A DNA stretch of 39,553 nt from Candidatus Bathyarchaeota archaeon (GCA_021161255.1 JAGHAZ010000040.1:1-39553); one strand, 5' to 3'; shown: positions 24,476 to 33,492, counted from the first letter of the stretch. Notes: generated from the sequence alone by a model not told the origin. Numbers and translations: made by a program.

Positions 24476-25246
24476 TTGACAGGGTTCATAGTTCAAAACC
24501 CGACTTTAGAGCAATGCTTAAAAGTCGTCAAGATGGGGATCGGAGCTAGAAGGCTTCTCATTATGCTCGGAGAGCTACGCGTAGACTACTTCGGTAGAGG
24601 GAGTTCTGAGCTTGATTATGGAGAGAGGCTTCTCATAGTTAAAGGTGACGGGTCTCTTCTGGTACATAGGCCGACGAACGTCGAGCCTGTGAACTGGCAG
24701 CCTCCTGGAAGCCTATATAGGGCTTACGTCAAGAGGGGTTTACTCGTCCTAGAGGCTTACCGCAAAAGACCTGAGGAGAGGGTGAGAGTAACGTTCAGAC
24801 GGGTTTCCCTAGTCGGCGTCTACCATCTTAAAGATGAAGCTGAATTCAAACTCTACACAGCCGAGGAGATCATGAAGAAGGCTTTCATAAAGAGACCTGA
24901 CCTTGTGGAGAAAGGGCTTAGGGTAGTTATGGAAGAGAAGAGGCTTAGGGCCGGTCTGGTGGACTGTTTCTGTGTGGATTCGTCGAACAGGCCGGTGGTC
25001 GTCGAGTTCAAAAAGGACAGAGCCAGCGTTGAAGCAGTCGAGCAGCTTTCGAGATATGTCGATGAGCTTAGGAGGGGAAACCCCGAGGTCAGAGGAATAC
25101 TCGTGGCGCCATCGATAACCAGGAAAGCTCTCGAAAGAGCTAGGTCTCTGAACCTCGAATACCGCAGGCTCGACGTTCGGAGATGCATAAGGGTTTTAGA
25201 GTCCATAGGAGAATCTGTTAAGCCCCTCGAATACTTCGAGGGCTAA
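24476..25246 (+). CDS. nucS: Mismatch-specific endonuclease EndoMS/NucS
   Basis: 256 residues, normal family length. NucS dimers cut both strands at mismatches (G-T, G-G, T-T) and give a MutS/MutL-independent repair route. N-terminal dimerisation/DNA-binding domain (1-about 125) with the hallmark VNWQPPGS (72-79); C-terminal RecB-like nuclease domain with AGLVD (D163) and VVVEFKK (E177, K179). The 14-residue spacing from Asp to Glu equals that of the Pyrococcus enzyme (D160/E174/K176). TTG start with GAGAGG 4 nt upstream. First gene of a plus-strand series leading to DNA polymerase B. A terminal PCNA-binding motif is not evident (ends PLEYFEG). Confidence 0.93.
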   Translation: MTGFIVQNPTLEQCLKVVKMGIGARRLLIMLGELRVDYFGRGSSELDYGERLLIVKGDGSLLVHRPTNVEPVNWQPPGSLYRAYVKRGLLVLEAYRKRPEERVRVTFRRVSLVGVYHLKDEAEFKLYTAEEIMKKAFIKRPDLVEKGLRVVMEEKRLRAGLVDCFCVDSSNRPVVVEFKKDRASVEAVEQLSRYVDELRRGNPEVRGILVAPSITRKALERARSLNLEYRRLDVRRCIRVLESIGESVKPLEYFEG

Positions 25247-25282
25247 CTTTAAATTAAATGCTAATCCTTAAACTTTAGGGCT

Positions 25283-25546
25283 ATGGGGGTTTACGGCTTA
25301 GACCCTGTGACGTTGGGTTTGGTTATGGTAGTAATCGGAGTAGCCTTAGTTTTCATAGGTATTGTGGCGGAGTTTCTTAGAAGCGTTAGAGGAGGTACCA
25401 AGGTTAAAGTCGGGGGAGCCGTTTTAATAGGACCTTTTCCGATAGTTTTCGGAGATAGGGAGCTTGTGAAGTACTCTTTCATACTTCTATTGGTCTTAGT
25501 CGTTTTAACTATAATATTTATGGTGATCCCGGGTGTCTTGAGATGA
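25283..25546 (+). CDS. DUF131 / TIGR00304 family small membrane protein
   Basis: 87 residues with two membrane helices (about 8-29 and 64-84) joined by a short loop that carries the family signature GGAVLIGPFPIVFGD (44-58). The family is archaeal and of unknown function. It overlaps the next gene by 4 nt (ATGA), so the two are translationally coupled, and it follows nucS by 36 nt. Confidence 0.85.
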   Translation: MGVYGLDPVTLGLVMVVIGVALVFIGIVAEFLRSVRGGTKVKVGGAVLIGPFPIVFGDRELVKYSFILLLVLVVLTIIFMVIPGVLR

Positions 25547-25956
25547 CTGTTCTATGCGAAGTCTGCGGTCGGTTCGAGGCTAGGTACGTATGTCGGGAAT
25601 GCGGGGCTAGGGTATGCCCCATGTGCTTCGACCAGTCTACGCTGCTTTGTGTAAACTGTTTACACAGAGAGGAGCTGGCAAAACAGGAAAGCTACACTGA
25701 GACGGAGTTTCCTATAGGGTTTAAGCTTATCCTCGCGGGGTTCGTATTAACGTTTATAGGCATACTAACCATCGTTTTAGCTACTCTAGCGAGCAATAGG
25801 ATAGGTGACATAAGCTTTGTGATCCTTCTTCTTCCAATACCCTTGGGCGTCGTAGTAGGCCCCTATGGCTGGCTTCTCCTTATAGTGGCGTTGATTTTAA
25901 CAGCGGTCCTCATGTTTCTGATCGTTAGGTTGGGGAAACGTTTAAGACTACCATAA
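25543..25956 (+). CDS. Zinc-finger (B-box-like) membrane protein
   Basis: 137 residues. The N-terminal about 42 residues hold four CxxC-type pairs: CEVC, CREC, CPMC and CVNC, with one His (HRE) after the last, a B-box-like zinc site in the cytoplasm. Then come two to three membrane helices (about 58-82, 91-105 and 108-130) and a basic tail. This form (zinc finger plus helices, paired with a DUF131 protein) is seen in archaea; its function is unknown. It starts inside the DUF131 stop codon. Confidence 0.75.
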   Translation: MTVLCEVCGRFEARYVCRECGARVCPMCFDQSTLLCVNCLHREELAKQESYTETEFPIGFKLILAGFVLTFIGILTIVLATLASNRIGDISFVILLLPIPLGVVVGPYGWLLLIVALILTAVLMFLIVRLGKRLRLP

Positions 25957-25987
25957 CTTGTAATGGTTATGCGAAAGGTGTCTCTGT

Positions 25988-26650
25988 TTGGCTAGAGGCG
26001 GCTTACTCGCAAGCTGGCTCACTAAGAGGAGACGTAGTAAGAGTATAGACCTTGCGTACAGGCAGATGAAGAACTCAGTCGAGACCGTTAACGAACTCAA
26101 GAGGTGTCTCTCCGCTGTTATAGGGGAGAGGCTTCCTGAAGCTAGAAAAAGCATCGAGAGGCTTTTCCTTATGGAAGCAGACATAGACGAGCTTAGGAGA
26201 AGGGTTTTCGCCGAGCTTTCTAGAGAGGAGGAAGCGTCCAAGTTTAGGGAAGACCTGATGCGTCTCGTCTGGGGCTTAGACGTCATGGCGGACCACATTA
26301 AAGACTCTGCCAGAAACCTTCTCATACTCCTAGACGAGAACGTTTCTCCAGACCTTTGGGGTAAATATCTTAAGCTCGTGGAGGACCTAGTTTCCTGTGC
26401 TCAAGCACTTCTTAAGGCCATAGAGACACTCGCCGGTAGGGGAAGAGAAGCTATACGGTATATCGAAGAAGTCGATAGATTTGAAGAACGCATAGATGAG
26501 CAGTATTTAGCGATCAGAAAGACGCTTATCAAGTCTGAGGATCTAAAACCTGGCGTACTCATGGCTCTGAGGGACCTACTCGAATTCCTCGAAAGAGCCG
26601 CAGATATGTGTGCAGACACGGCGGATTACGTTAGGCTTCTCTTAGTTTAG
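25988..26650 (+). CDS. PhoU-like / DUF47 family helical protein
   Basis: 220 residues, all-helical, matching the DUF47 (PhoU-like) pattern: an N-terminal basic segment, then two helical hairpins with acidic metal-binding repeats (EADIDELRRRVFAEL at about 59-73 and EVDRFEERIDEQY at about 158-170) and the terminal DLLEFLERAADMCADTADYV (about 196-215). Such proteins bind multinuclear iron and often sit beside PitA-type phosphate transporters; no such transporter is adjacent. TTG start (25988), 31 nt after the zinc-finger gene. Confidence 0.8.
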   Translation: MARGGLLASWLTKRRRSKSIDLAYRQMKNSVETVNELKRCLSAVIGERLPEARKSIERLFLMEADIDELRRRVFAELSREEEASKFREDLMRLVWGLDVMADHIKDSARNLLILLDENVSPDLWGKYLKLVEDLVSCAQALLKAIETLAGRGREAIRYIEEVDRFEERIDEQYLAIRKTLIKSEDLKPGVLMALRDLLEFLERAADMCADTADYVRLLLV

Positions 26651-26698
26651 CCGGTGAAAACTTATCAGACGTAAGGGTTAAATTAGAGATCGAGCGCG

Positions 26699-29038
26699 TT
26701 GACTGAAGTTAGATTTTACCTCCTAGACTTAGACTATAGGTTTAGAAGCGGCAGGACCGAGGTTAGGCTCTGGGGCATAACCGACGGAGGGGGGAGAGTC
26801 GTCTTATTCGACAGATCCCTTAGACCGTACTTCTATGTCGTAACCGAAAAACCAGAATTTCTTGAGCCGACCTTAAAGGATGTTCCAGGAGTCGGGGGTT
26901 ACGAGCTTAAGCAGGTCAAACTGTTCGGAAGACCCGTTAACGCGTTCAAGGTTTACGTGTCGAACCTGGATAAGTTGGAATCCGTGGCTAAGACGGTTTC
27001 CAAACTCGACGGCTCTAGCGGGGTTTACGAGGACGACCTACGTCATAGTCAGCATTATCTGTTGGACTATGATGTTAAACCGTGTGGATGGCACGTAGTC
27101 GAGGTCGAGAAGGTCGATAGAGACGGGCTCAAAGTCGACGGAGCCTATAAGGTTTTAACCCCTCCTAAGGCGATAGAACACGTAGGCCGCGTTGCGTTTA
27201 GGGTTTTAGCGTTTTACATGGTTCCATTACCGTCAAGAGGCTCTCCCAAACCCGAACGAGATAGGATCGCTTGTTTAGCCGTCAGGACCAACGACGGGTT
27301 TGAGGAGGTTTTAGACTCTGAAAGACTCAGCGAGAGAGAAGTGTTGCAGAGGTTCATCGAAATAGTCGACGAGTTCGACCCGGATATAATAGTGGGTTAT
27401 GGAACAAACAGGAGGGACTGGGAGTATCTAATTAAACGGGCGAAGATAAACGGTTTAGTTCTCAAATTCGGTAGGGATGGGGCTGAGCCTCATAGAAGCC
27501 TCTACGGGCATATTTCGATAGCGGGTAGGATCGCGTTAGACCTGTATGACTACGCCGAGGATATACCGGATATAAAGATCAAAACGCTTGAGAACCTTGC
27601 TTCATACATAGGGGCGGAGATTAAGGCCGAGCCTCTAGAGGAGCCCGATATAGCGGCTCTATGGGCTACCTCAGAAGGTAGACAGAGGGTCTTAGAGTAC
27701 TCGGCCGATAGATGTAGGCTTGTGATGGAGGCTTTCGAGGAGTTCATCGAGTATGGATGTCAGCTGTCGAACCTCGTCTGCATACCCCTAGACCACGTAT
27801 GCACAGCTGCCGTAGGTTTCAGGGTGGAGTCTTACCTTATGAAATGTAGCCGGCTCTTCGGCGAGCTGATACCTAAACGCGTCGAGAAACCCTACAGACC
27901 ATATGCAGGAGCCATAGTTCTAAACCCTAAGCCCGGTTTACACGAGAACATAGCTGTCCTAGACTTTAGATCTATGTACCCTAACATAATGATGAAGTAT
28001 AATGTGTCACCTGACACATACGTCGAGCCTGAGGTCGAAGTCGACCCAGAAGACGTCTACGTCGCCCCAGAGGTCGGTCACAGGTTTCTGAAGAAGCCTG
28101 ACGGGTTCTATAGGGAGGCTCTTAGGAGGCTACTAGAGGCTAGGGCTGAGGTTAGGCAAAGGCTTAAGGGGTTGAACCCTGAATCCGCTGAGTATAGAGT
28201 CTTAGACGCTAGGCAGAGGGCCATCAAAGTCGTCACGAACGCCGTATACGGCTACGCCGGGTGGATAGGCGCCAGATGGTATAGACGCCCCATAGCAGAG
28301 GCTACGACCGCTTGGGGCCGGGAGACCCTTAGAAAGACCATAGAATACGCGAGGAGCATAGGTCTCGACATAATCTACGGCGACACAGATTCAATATTCG
28401 TCCGATACGACGAGGATAAGGTGGAGAAGCTCATCCGCTACGTAGCCGAACATGAAGGTTTGGAGATAAAGCCAGACGCGATATATGTTAGGATAATATT
28501 CACCGAAGCCAAAAAGCGATATGCCGGAATCCTCACAGACGGTAGAGTAGATATCGTGGGTCTAGAAGCGGTTAGAGGCGATTGGTGCGAAGCTGCGAGA
28601 AGAATTCAGAGAGAAGTAATCAAGATAATACTCGAAACGGGTTCACCGGACAGAGCAGTTGAGAAAGCTAGAGACCTGATCGCAGAGGTTAAGGCGGGCA
28701 AGGTTCCGCTCAGGGAGCTTGTCATATGGAAGGCCATAACGAGACCTATCGAAGAGTATAGGGTTAGGGCACCACATGTCGAGGCGGCTAAGAGGCTTAT
28801 TAAAATGGGCTGGGAGGTTGAACCGGGCGACAAGGTGGGCTTCGTGATCGTTAGGGGTAGCGGTAAACTCTATGATAGGGTTCAGCCCTATCAGTTCGTC
28901 AAGCAGGAGGATGTGGACTATAGCTATTACGTCGAGAATCAGGTTCTGCCTGCTGTGTTGAGGGTGCTTAAAGTGTTCGACTATGATAGAGACTCTTTAG
29001 AGACCGTTAGGCAGAAGGGGCAGATGAGACTATTCTAG
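26699..29038 (+). CDS. polB: Family B DNA polymerase with degenerate exonuclease motifs
   Basis: 779 residues. Polymerase motifs are intact: motif A DFRSMYPN (422-429, Asp422), motif B K510 to N514-Y517-G518 (KVVTNAVYG), motif C YGDTDS (560-565, Asp562 and Asp564). The proofreading domain is not: where family members read LAFDIE, this one reads LAFYMV (171-176), so both Exo I acids are gone; Exo II is GYGTNRRD (233-240) with only Asp240 kept; Exo III is YSADR (334-338), where the fourth residue after Tyr is Arg. The N-terminal domain (1-165) is normal, with a uracil-pocket-like PYFYV segment. The C-terminus ends QKGQMRLF, possibly a weak PCNA-binding tail. Predicted: active polymerase without proofreading. 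TTG start; AT box near 26660. Confidence 0.92.
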   Translation: MTEVRFYLLDLDYRFRSGRTEVRLWGITDGGGRVVLFDRSLRPYFYVVTEKPEFLEPTLKDVPGVGGYELKQVKLFGRPVNAFKVYVSNLDKLESVAKTVSKLDGSSGVYEDDLRHSQHYLLDYDVKPCGWHVVEVEKVDRDGLKVDGAYKVLTPPKAIEHVGRVAFRVLAFYMVPLPSRGSPKPERDRIACLAVRTNDGFEEVLDSERLSEREVLQRFIEIVDEFDPDIIVGYGTNRRDWEYLIKRAKINGLVLKFGRDGAEPHRSLYGHISIAGRIALDLYDYAEDIPDIKIKTLENLASYIGAEIKAEPLEEPDIAALWATSEGRQRVLEYSADRCRLVMEAFEEFIEYGCQLSNLVCIPLDHVCTAAVGFRVESYLMKCSRLFGELIPKRVEKPYRPYAGAIVLNPKPGLHENIAVLDFRSMYPNIMMKYNVSPDTYVEPEVEVDPEDVYVAPEVGHRFLKKPDGFYREALRRLLEARAEVRQRLKGLNPESAEYRVLDARQRAIKVVTNAVYGYAGWIGARWYRRPIAEATTAWGRETLRKTIEYARSIGLDIIYGDTDSIFVRYDEDKVEKLIRYVAEHEGLEIKPDAIYVRIIFTEAKKRYAGILTDGRVDIVGLEAVRGDWCEAARRIQREVIKIILETGSPDRAVEKARDLIAEVKAGKVPLRELVIWKAITRPIEEYRVRAPHVEAAKRLIKMGWEVEPGDKVGFVIVRGSGKLYDRVQPYQFVKQEDVDYSYYVENQVLPAVLRVLKVFDYDRDSLETVRQKGQMRLF

Positions 29039-29099
29039 CGTTAAGATTTAAGTAACCCGTCTTTACGTATAGTTTTAGCTTCGGAGGTCTAGGTGCTCC

Positions 29100-30182
29100 T
29101 TGTCCATAGATCCATGGGGCTCAGAAATCATAGAGGATTATGAGAGGATCTTCGTAGACTTCGGCGTAAAGAGGATCCCTGAGCATATTAGGACCGGTCT
29201 TAAACACATAAGCTTCGAGAGGGGAATTGTGATCGGTCACAGGGATTTCGAGAAGGTCTACCAAAGAATAGTCTCCGGTAGACCCTTCATAAACATGACG
29301 GGAATAGCTACCTCGGGAGAGCTCCACTTTGGGCATAAGATGATCATAGATATCTTCAAGTTCTTCAAGGATTGTGGGGGTAGAAACTACTTCGCCATCT
29401 GCGACATAGACGCCTATGTGAGTAGACCTGACAGTAGGATTCCGAGTCTAGAAGTCGCTAAGAAGTATGCTGTCGAAAACTTGTCGCATGCATTAGCCCT
29501 GGGGTTGGATGAGAAGGACGTCTATGTTCAAAGCCGTAAGGAAAGGAGATACTACGAGTTCGCCTTCGAACTTTCCAAGAAAATAACCGAAAGCGCTTTC
29601 AGAGCCATATACGGGCATCTAGACATAGGTAAGGTAGCGGCTAATCTGCTTCAGTATGCCGACATACTTCACCCTCAGCTTCCGGAGTATGAGGGGAAGA
29701 TGCCTTCGGTGACCGTCATAGCCGCAGAGCAGGACCCGCATATAAGGGCGGTCAGAGATATAGCCGCCCGTCTACCATACGACTTTGAGCTTCCATCAGC
29801 TTTGATAATAGTTCACCTGCCGGGGCTTAAAGCCGGTAGAAAAATGTCTAAGAGCGAGCCTGAAACCTGTATCTTCCTCAAAGACGCCCCAGAGGTCGCG
29901 GCTAGGAAGATTATGAATGCCTTCACAGGTGGTCAGCCAACGGTCGAGGAGCAAAGAAAACTTGGGGGAAAGCCTGAGATCTGTAGGGTCTACGAGTTTC
30001 TCAAGTTTAATCATCCTGATAGCGCTATGCTTAGGAAGATGTATGAAGACTGTGTCTCAGGTAGGATACTGTGCGGTGAGTGTAAGCTCCTCACGGCAGA
30101 GTTCGTTAAACAATTCCTCGAAAGACATAGGGAAAAGTTGAAAGATGCCGTGGAGCTGGCTGAGAGAATCGTTTACGGATAA
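29100..30182 (+). CDS. trpS: Tryptophanyl-tRNA synthetase
   Basis: 360 residues, archaeal/eukaryotic-type TrpRS, which charges tRNA-Trp. GIATSGELHFGH (68-79) contains HFGH for HIGH, AGRKMSKS (about 243-250) is the KMSKS loop, and AAEQDPHIRAVRDIA (about 208-222) is the usual adenylate/Trp-site block. The N-terminal DPWG segment is typical of this branch. The TTG start has AGGTGCTCC directly upstream. It is the first of the trpS-pheS-pheT series, 61 nt after polB; ATTTAAG at about 29046-29052 is a possible promoter. Confidence 0.95.
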   Translation: MSIDPWGSEIIEDYERIFVDFGVKRIPEHIRTGLKHISFERGIVIGHRDFEKVYQRIVSGRPFINMTGIATSGELHFGHKMIIDIFKFFKDCGGRNYFAICDIDAYVSRPDSRIPSLEVAKKYAVENLSHALALGLDEKDVYVQSRKERRYYEFAFELSKKITESAFRAIYGHLDIGKVAANLLQYADILHPQLPEYEGKMPSVTVIAAEQDPHIRAVRDIAARLPYDFELPSALIIVHLPGLKAGRKMSKSEPETCIFLKDAPEVAARKIMNAFTGGQPTVEEQRKLGGKPEICRVYEFLKFNHPDSAMLRKMYEDCVSGRILCGECKLLTAEFVKQFLERHREKLKDAVELAERIVYG

Positions 30183-30195
30183 GAGGTGTAGGTAG

Positions 30196-31701
30196 TTGAA
30201 GGTTAGGCTTCTGGAGGGTGAGATGCAACTTCTTAAGGCCCTCGAAAAGTTTAATGGAGAGACCTACGACGAGAGGCTCGTCTCTGAGACCGGTTGGCCG
30301 TCTGACAAGGTTACTACTATGGCTTTGAACATGAGTGAGAGAGGGGTAGTGAAGGTCTCGGTCGAGGAGGAGGTTTGGATTTGGCTGACAGATGAGGGGT
30401 TAAGATATGCACGGATGGGACTACCTGAGAGGCGTATACTCGAGCAGGCTATGGCTAGAGGTGGAGTAAAAATTTCGAAGCTTGAAGGAGTTGAGGACTG
30501 GGAGAAACCCATAGGCTTGGCTTGGTTCAGGAGGAAGGGCTGGGGCGTTATACGAGGCGGTAGAGTAGAAGCGGCCGGTGAGTTCCCTAAGGGAGCCGAT
30601 GAGAAGCTTATAGAACTCATAGCCTCTAAGGGTAAGGTTCGTTTAACAGAGTTACCAGAGGAACTGAGAAAGACGGTTAAGACCTTGAAATCTAGAAGGC
30701 TTGTCGAGACCGGGAAGGTCACTAGAAGACTGATCTCTCTTACGGAATTGGGCTGGGGCGTTTTAAGGGGCGATGTCGAAGTTCTGGAGGAGGTTTCGAG
30801 GCTAACGAGAGACCTGATCGTCTCCGGCAGATGGAGAAATGTAATACTTAAGAAATACGACGTGTCGCTCCCCAGCTATAGGGCGCCTATAGGCCGGTTA
30901 CATTTCTGGAGAGAGATTTTAAACCACATCAGAAGGGTCTGGGTCGAGATGGGGTTCAAGGAAATGGAGGGGCCCATACTCGAGACATGCTTCTGGGACT
31001 ACGACGCCCTATACGTGCCTCAAGACCATCCTGCTAGAGACCTTCAGGATACGTTTTATGTTAAAACTCCTGGAAGAGGTAGGCTTCCGAATCCTGAGCT
31101 TGTCGATAGGGTTAGACGAACTCACGAAGATGGGTGGACTACGGGCTCGATAGGATGGAGGTACGAGTGGAGTGTCGAGGAGGCTAGGAGAACGCTGCTT
31201 AGAACTCATACGACCGCGGTATCGGTTAGAACTTTAGCGATCCTTAAGGAGGCCGAGCTACCTGCTAAGTTCTTCTCTGTCGGTAGGGTTTTCAGAAACG
31301 AGAAGCCAGACCGCACGCATCTATGCGAGTTCTACCAGACGGAGGGTATAGTAGTAGACGAGAACGCTAATATGAAGCACTTGGTAGGCTATCTCAGAGA
31401 GTTCTTCAAGAGACTTGGGTTTCCAGAGGCTAGATTCCGACCTGCATACTTCCCATATACCGAGCCGTCGCTAGAGGTCGAAGTATACCATCCACCGACA
31501 GGTAAGTGGATCGAGCTGGGTGGAGCTGGGATATTTAGACCCGAGGTCGTAAAGCCACTGTTAGGTAGAGATATCCCCGTTTTGGCATGGGGTCTCGGGC
31601 CTGAGAGGATGGTCATGCTAAACTACGGGCTTAAAGACATCAGAGAGTTGATCATGAACGACTTGGAGACGCTTAGGAGAGCACCGGTCTGGATGGGGTG
31701 A
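30196..31701 (+). CDS. pheS: Phenylalanyl-tRNA synthetase alpha subunit
   Basis: 501 residues, the long archaeal form. The N-terminal about 200 residues are winged-helix-like DNA/tRNA-binding repeats (e.g. WIWLTDEGLRYARMGLPE, LISLTELGWGVLRG); the C-terminal catalytic class II core has motif 2 VFRNEKPDRTHLCEF (about 374-388) and motif 3 around GAGIFRPEV and AWGLGPERMVML (about 443-478). It pairs with PheT to charge tRNA-Phe as an (alpha beta)2 complex. TTG start with GAGGTG 7 nt upstream; 13 nt after trpS and 6 nt before pheT. Confidence 0.95.
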   Translation: MKVRLLEGEMQLLKALEKFNGETYDERLVSETGWPSDKVTTMALNMSERGVVKVSVEEEVWIWLTDEGLRYARMGLPERRILEQAMARGGVKISKLEGVEDWEKPIGLAWFRRKGWGVIRGGRVEAAGEFPKGADEKLIELIASKGKVRLTELPEELRKTVKTLKSRRLVETGKVTRRLISLTELGWGVLRGDVEVLEEVSRLTRDLIVSGRWRNVILKKYDVSLPSYRAPIGRLHFWREILNHIRRVWVEMGFKEMEGPILETCFWDYDALYVPQDHPARDLQDTFYVKTPGRGRLPNPELVDRVRRTHEDGWTTGSIGWRYEWSVEEARRTLLRTHTTAVSVRTLAILKEAELPAKFFSVGRVFRNEKPDRTHLCEFYQTEGIVVDENANMKHLVGYLREFFKRLGFPEARFRPAYFPYTEPSLEVEVYHPPTGKWIELGGAGIFRPEVVKPLLGRDIPVLAWGLGPERMVMLNYGLKDIRELIMNDLETLRRAPVWMG

Positions 31702-31707
31702 AACAGC

Positions 31708-33402
31708 ATGCCGGTTATAAGAGTCGGATTAGAGGATTTCAGAAGACTGGTTGGGCTTAGGCTTTCCTTGAGTCGTCTTAGAGAGGAAATCCCTATGATG
31801 GGGCTAGGGTGGGAGAGAGATGACCCTGAGGGGTTTGAGGTAGAAGTCTTTCCCAATAGACCTGATATGCTTAGCCCCGAAGGACTTGCCAGGACCTATA
31901 AGGGGTTTATAGGTCTTGAGAGAGGTGTGCCTGATTACGTGGTTAAACGCGGTTTCTACGAGGCTTATGTAGACGCCGCCGTTAAATCCGTCAGGCCGTA
32001 TATAGCCTTCGCGACTATTAAAAACGTCCCCATGGATGAGGAGGTGTTTAAGAGCATCATCCAGATCCAGGAGAAGCTTCACATATCATATTGTAGAAAC
32101 CGTAGAAAGGGCTCTATCGGTGTCCACGACCTCGATAAGCTTAAACCCCCGGTGAGGTATACGGTTAAGCCTCTTAGCTTCAGGTTTAGACCGCTAGACT
32201 CTGAGGAAGAGATGAGTATACGTGAAATCCTTCGAAGACATCCGAAGGGCGTAGAATATGGCCATCTATTAAGCGGGTTTAAGTATTGCCCGATCTTAGA
32301 GGATTCTCAGGGCATGGTTCTATCCATGCCACCGGTGATAAACTCCGAGTACACGAGGGTAACCCTCGAAACCAAGAACCTCTTCATAGACTGCACAGGT
32401 CTAGACTGGAGGACCGTGAACTCCGTCTTAAATATAATAGCCACCTCCCTTGCAGAGCGGGGTTGCCAGATATACACCGTCAAGATTCACTATCCATACG
32501 ATACCCCCGTCGGTAAAGAGGTTGAAACCCCTGACCTAGCCCCTAGCGAGATGAAGCTTCCACTAAGCCTCGTCGATAAAGTCTTTGGTGAACATCTCGA
32601 TGCCGAAGAGGTCGTTAAACTCTTGGCTAAGATGAGGTTCGACGCGGTCAAGCTTTCTGAGGGAGAACTCCTCGTAAAGATCCCGGCGTATAGAGTCGAT
32701 ATAATGCACCCGGTGGACTTGGTTGAGGACGTTATCATAGCGTACGGCTACAATCTTATAGAGCCTGAGATCCCTCAGTTCGCGACCATAGGTGGTGAAA
32801 GCCTGTTAGAAAGATTTTCCTCTAAGGTTAGGAGTATCATGGTAGGCTTAGGCTACCAGGAGGTTATGACTGAGATTCTAACGAATCCCAGAGACCTGTT
32901 CGTTAAAATGAGAGTTAAACCTGAGCCTGTGGTGGAGCTTGAGAATCCTAAGACAGTCGAGTACACGGTCTGCAGGAGCTGGCTTCTACCCGGTTTGATG
33001 AAGGTTCTAGCTAGGAATAGACATAGGGAGTACCCGCAGAGGATATTCGAGGTCGACGACGTAGTCGTCTTAGACGAGAACTCCGAAACCGGAGGAAGAT
33101 CCCTCAGAAAGCTAGCTGCGGTATCGATACACTCAGAGGCCGACTACGCGGAGGTTAAAGCCGTAGTAGACACTTTTCTCGACATCCTTGCAGTCAAGCA
33201 CAGGGTCGAGCCAGGGATTCATCCGAGTTTCATAGATGGAAGGACAGGATTTATAAAAACCCTTAAGGGGGAGACCTTCGGATTCCTAGGCGAGATCCAT
33301 CCAGAGGTTCTGATAAACTTCGGATTAGAAAACCCTACGGTAGGGTTCGAGATAGACCTTGAGGCGATCATGAGGCTTAAGGGGTTTGGACGGAGACCCT
33401 AG
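31708..33402 (+). CDS. pheT: Phenylalanyl-tRNA synthetase beta subunit
   Basis: 564 residues, the archaeal/eukaryotic-size beta chain. The N-terminal B1-like part (MPVIRVGLEDFRRLVG) leads to the B3/B4 editing domain (about 90-270, e.g. CRNRRKGSIGVHDLDK), a B5 winged helix (about 275-345, ending VDLVEDVIIAYGYN) and the catalytic-like B6/B7 core (about 355-560, with GFLGEIHPEVL near the end). Its start ATG follows pheS by 6 nt, with GGGGTGA across the pheS stop as ribosome binding site. Last gene of the series. Confidence 0.95.
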   Translation: MPVIRVGLEDFRRLVGLRLSLSRLREEIPMMGLGWERDDPEGFEVEVFPNRPDMLSPEGLARTYKGFIGLERGVPDYVVKRGFYEAYVDAAVKSVRPYIAFATIKNVPMDEEVFKSIIQIQEKLHISYCRNRRKGSIGVHDLDKLKPPVRYTVKPLSFRFRPLDSEEEMSIREILRRHPKGVEYGHLLSGFKYCPILEDSQGMVLSMPPVINSEYTRVTLETKNLFIDCTGLDWRTVNSVLNIIATSLAERGCQIYTVKIHYPYDTPVGKEVETPDLAPSEMKLPLSLVDKVFGEHLDAEEVVKLLAKMRFDAVKLSEGELLVKIPAYRVDIMHPVDLVEDVIIAYGYNLIEPEIPQFATIGGESLLERFSSKVRSIMVGLGYQEVMTEILTNPRDLFVKMRVKPEPVVELENPKTVEYTVCRSWLLPGLMKVLARNRHREYPQRIFEVDDVVVLDENSETGGRSLRKLAAVSIHSEADYAEVKAVVDTFLDILAVKHRVEPGIHPSFIDGRTGFIKTLKGETFGFLGEIHPEVLINFGLENPTVGFEIDLEAIMRLKGFGRRP

Positions 33403-33406
33403 AAGG

Positions 33407-33492
33407 GTTCCATGCAGACGGACCCCTCCGAGAAGCCGGTAGGCTGGCTATGAGGACGGGGTTACCCAAGCATGGAACAGGCCCTATGGGCC
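33407..33492. ncRNA. Structured element between pheT and the small RNA promoter
   Basis: Starts 5 nt after the pheT stop. GTTCCATGC (33407-33415) pairs perfectly with GCATGGAAC (33470-33478); inside it ACCCCTCC pairs with GGACGGGGT with one bulged base, capped by a small AGCC/GGCT hairpin. A second hairpin, GGCCC-TAT-GGGCC (33480-33492), follows at once. Strand is undecided: no G-U pair tells them apart. It could be a stable 3' end of the phe mRNA, or a minus-strand RNA driven by TTTTATAA (33513-33506). I do not recognise a family, and it is not a tRNA. Confidence 0.45.
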
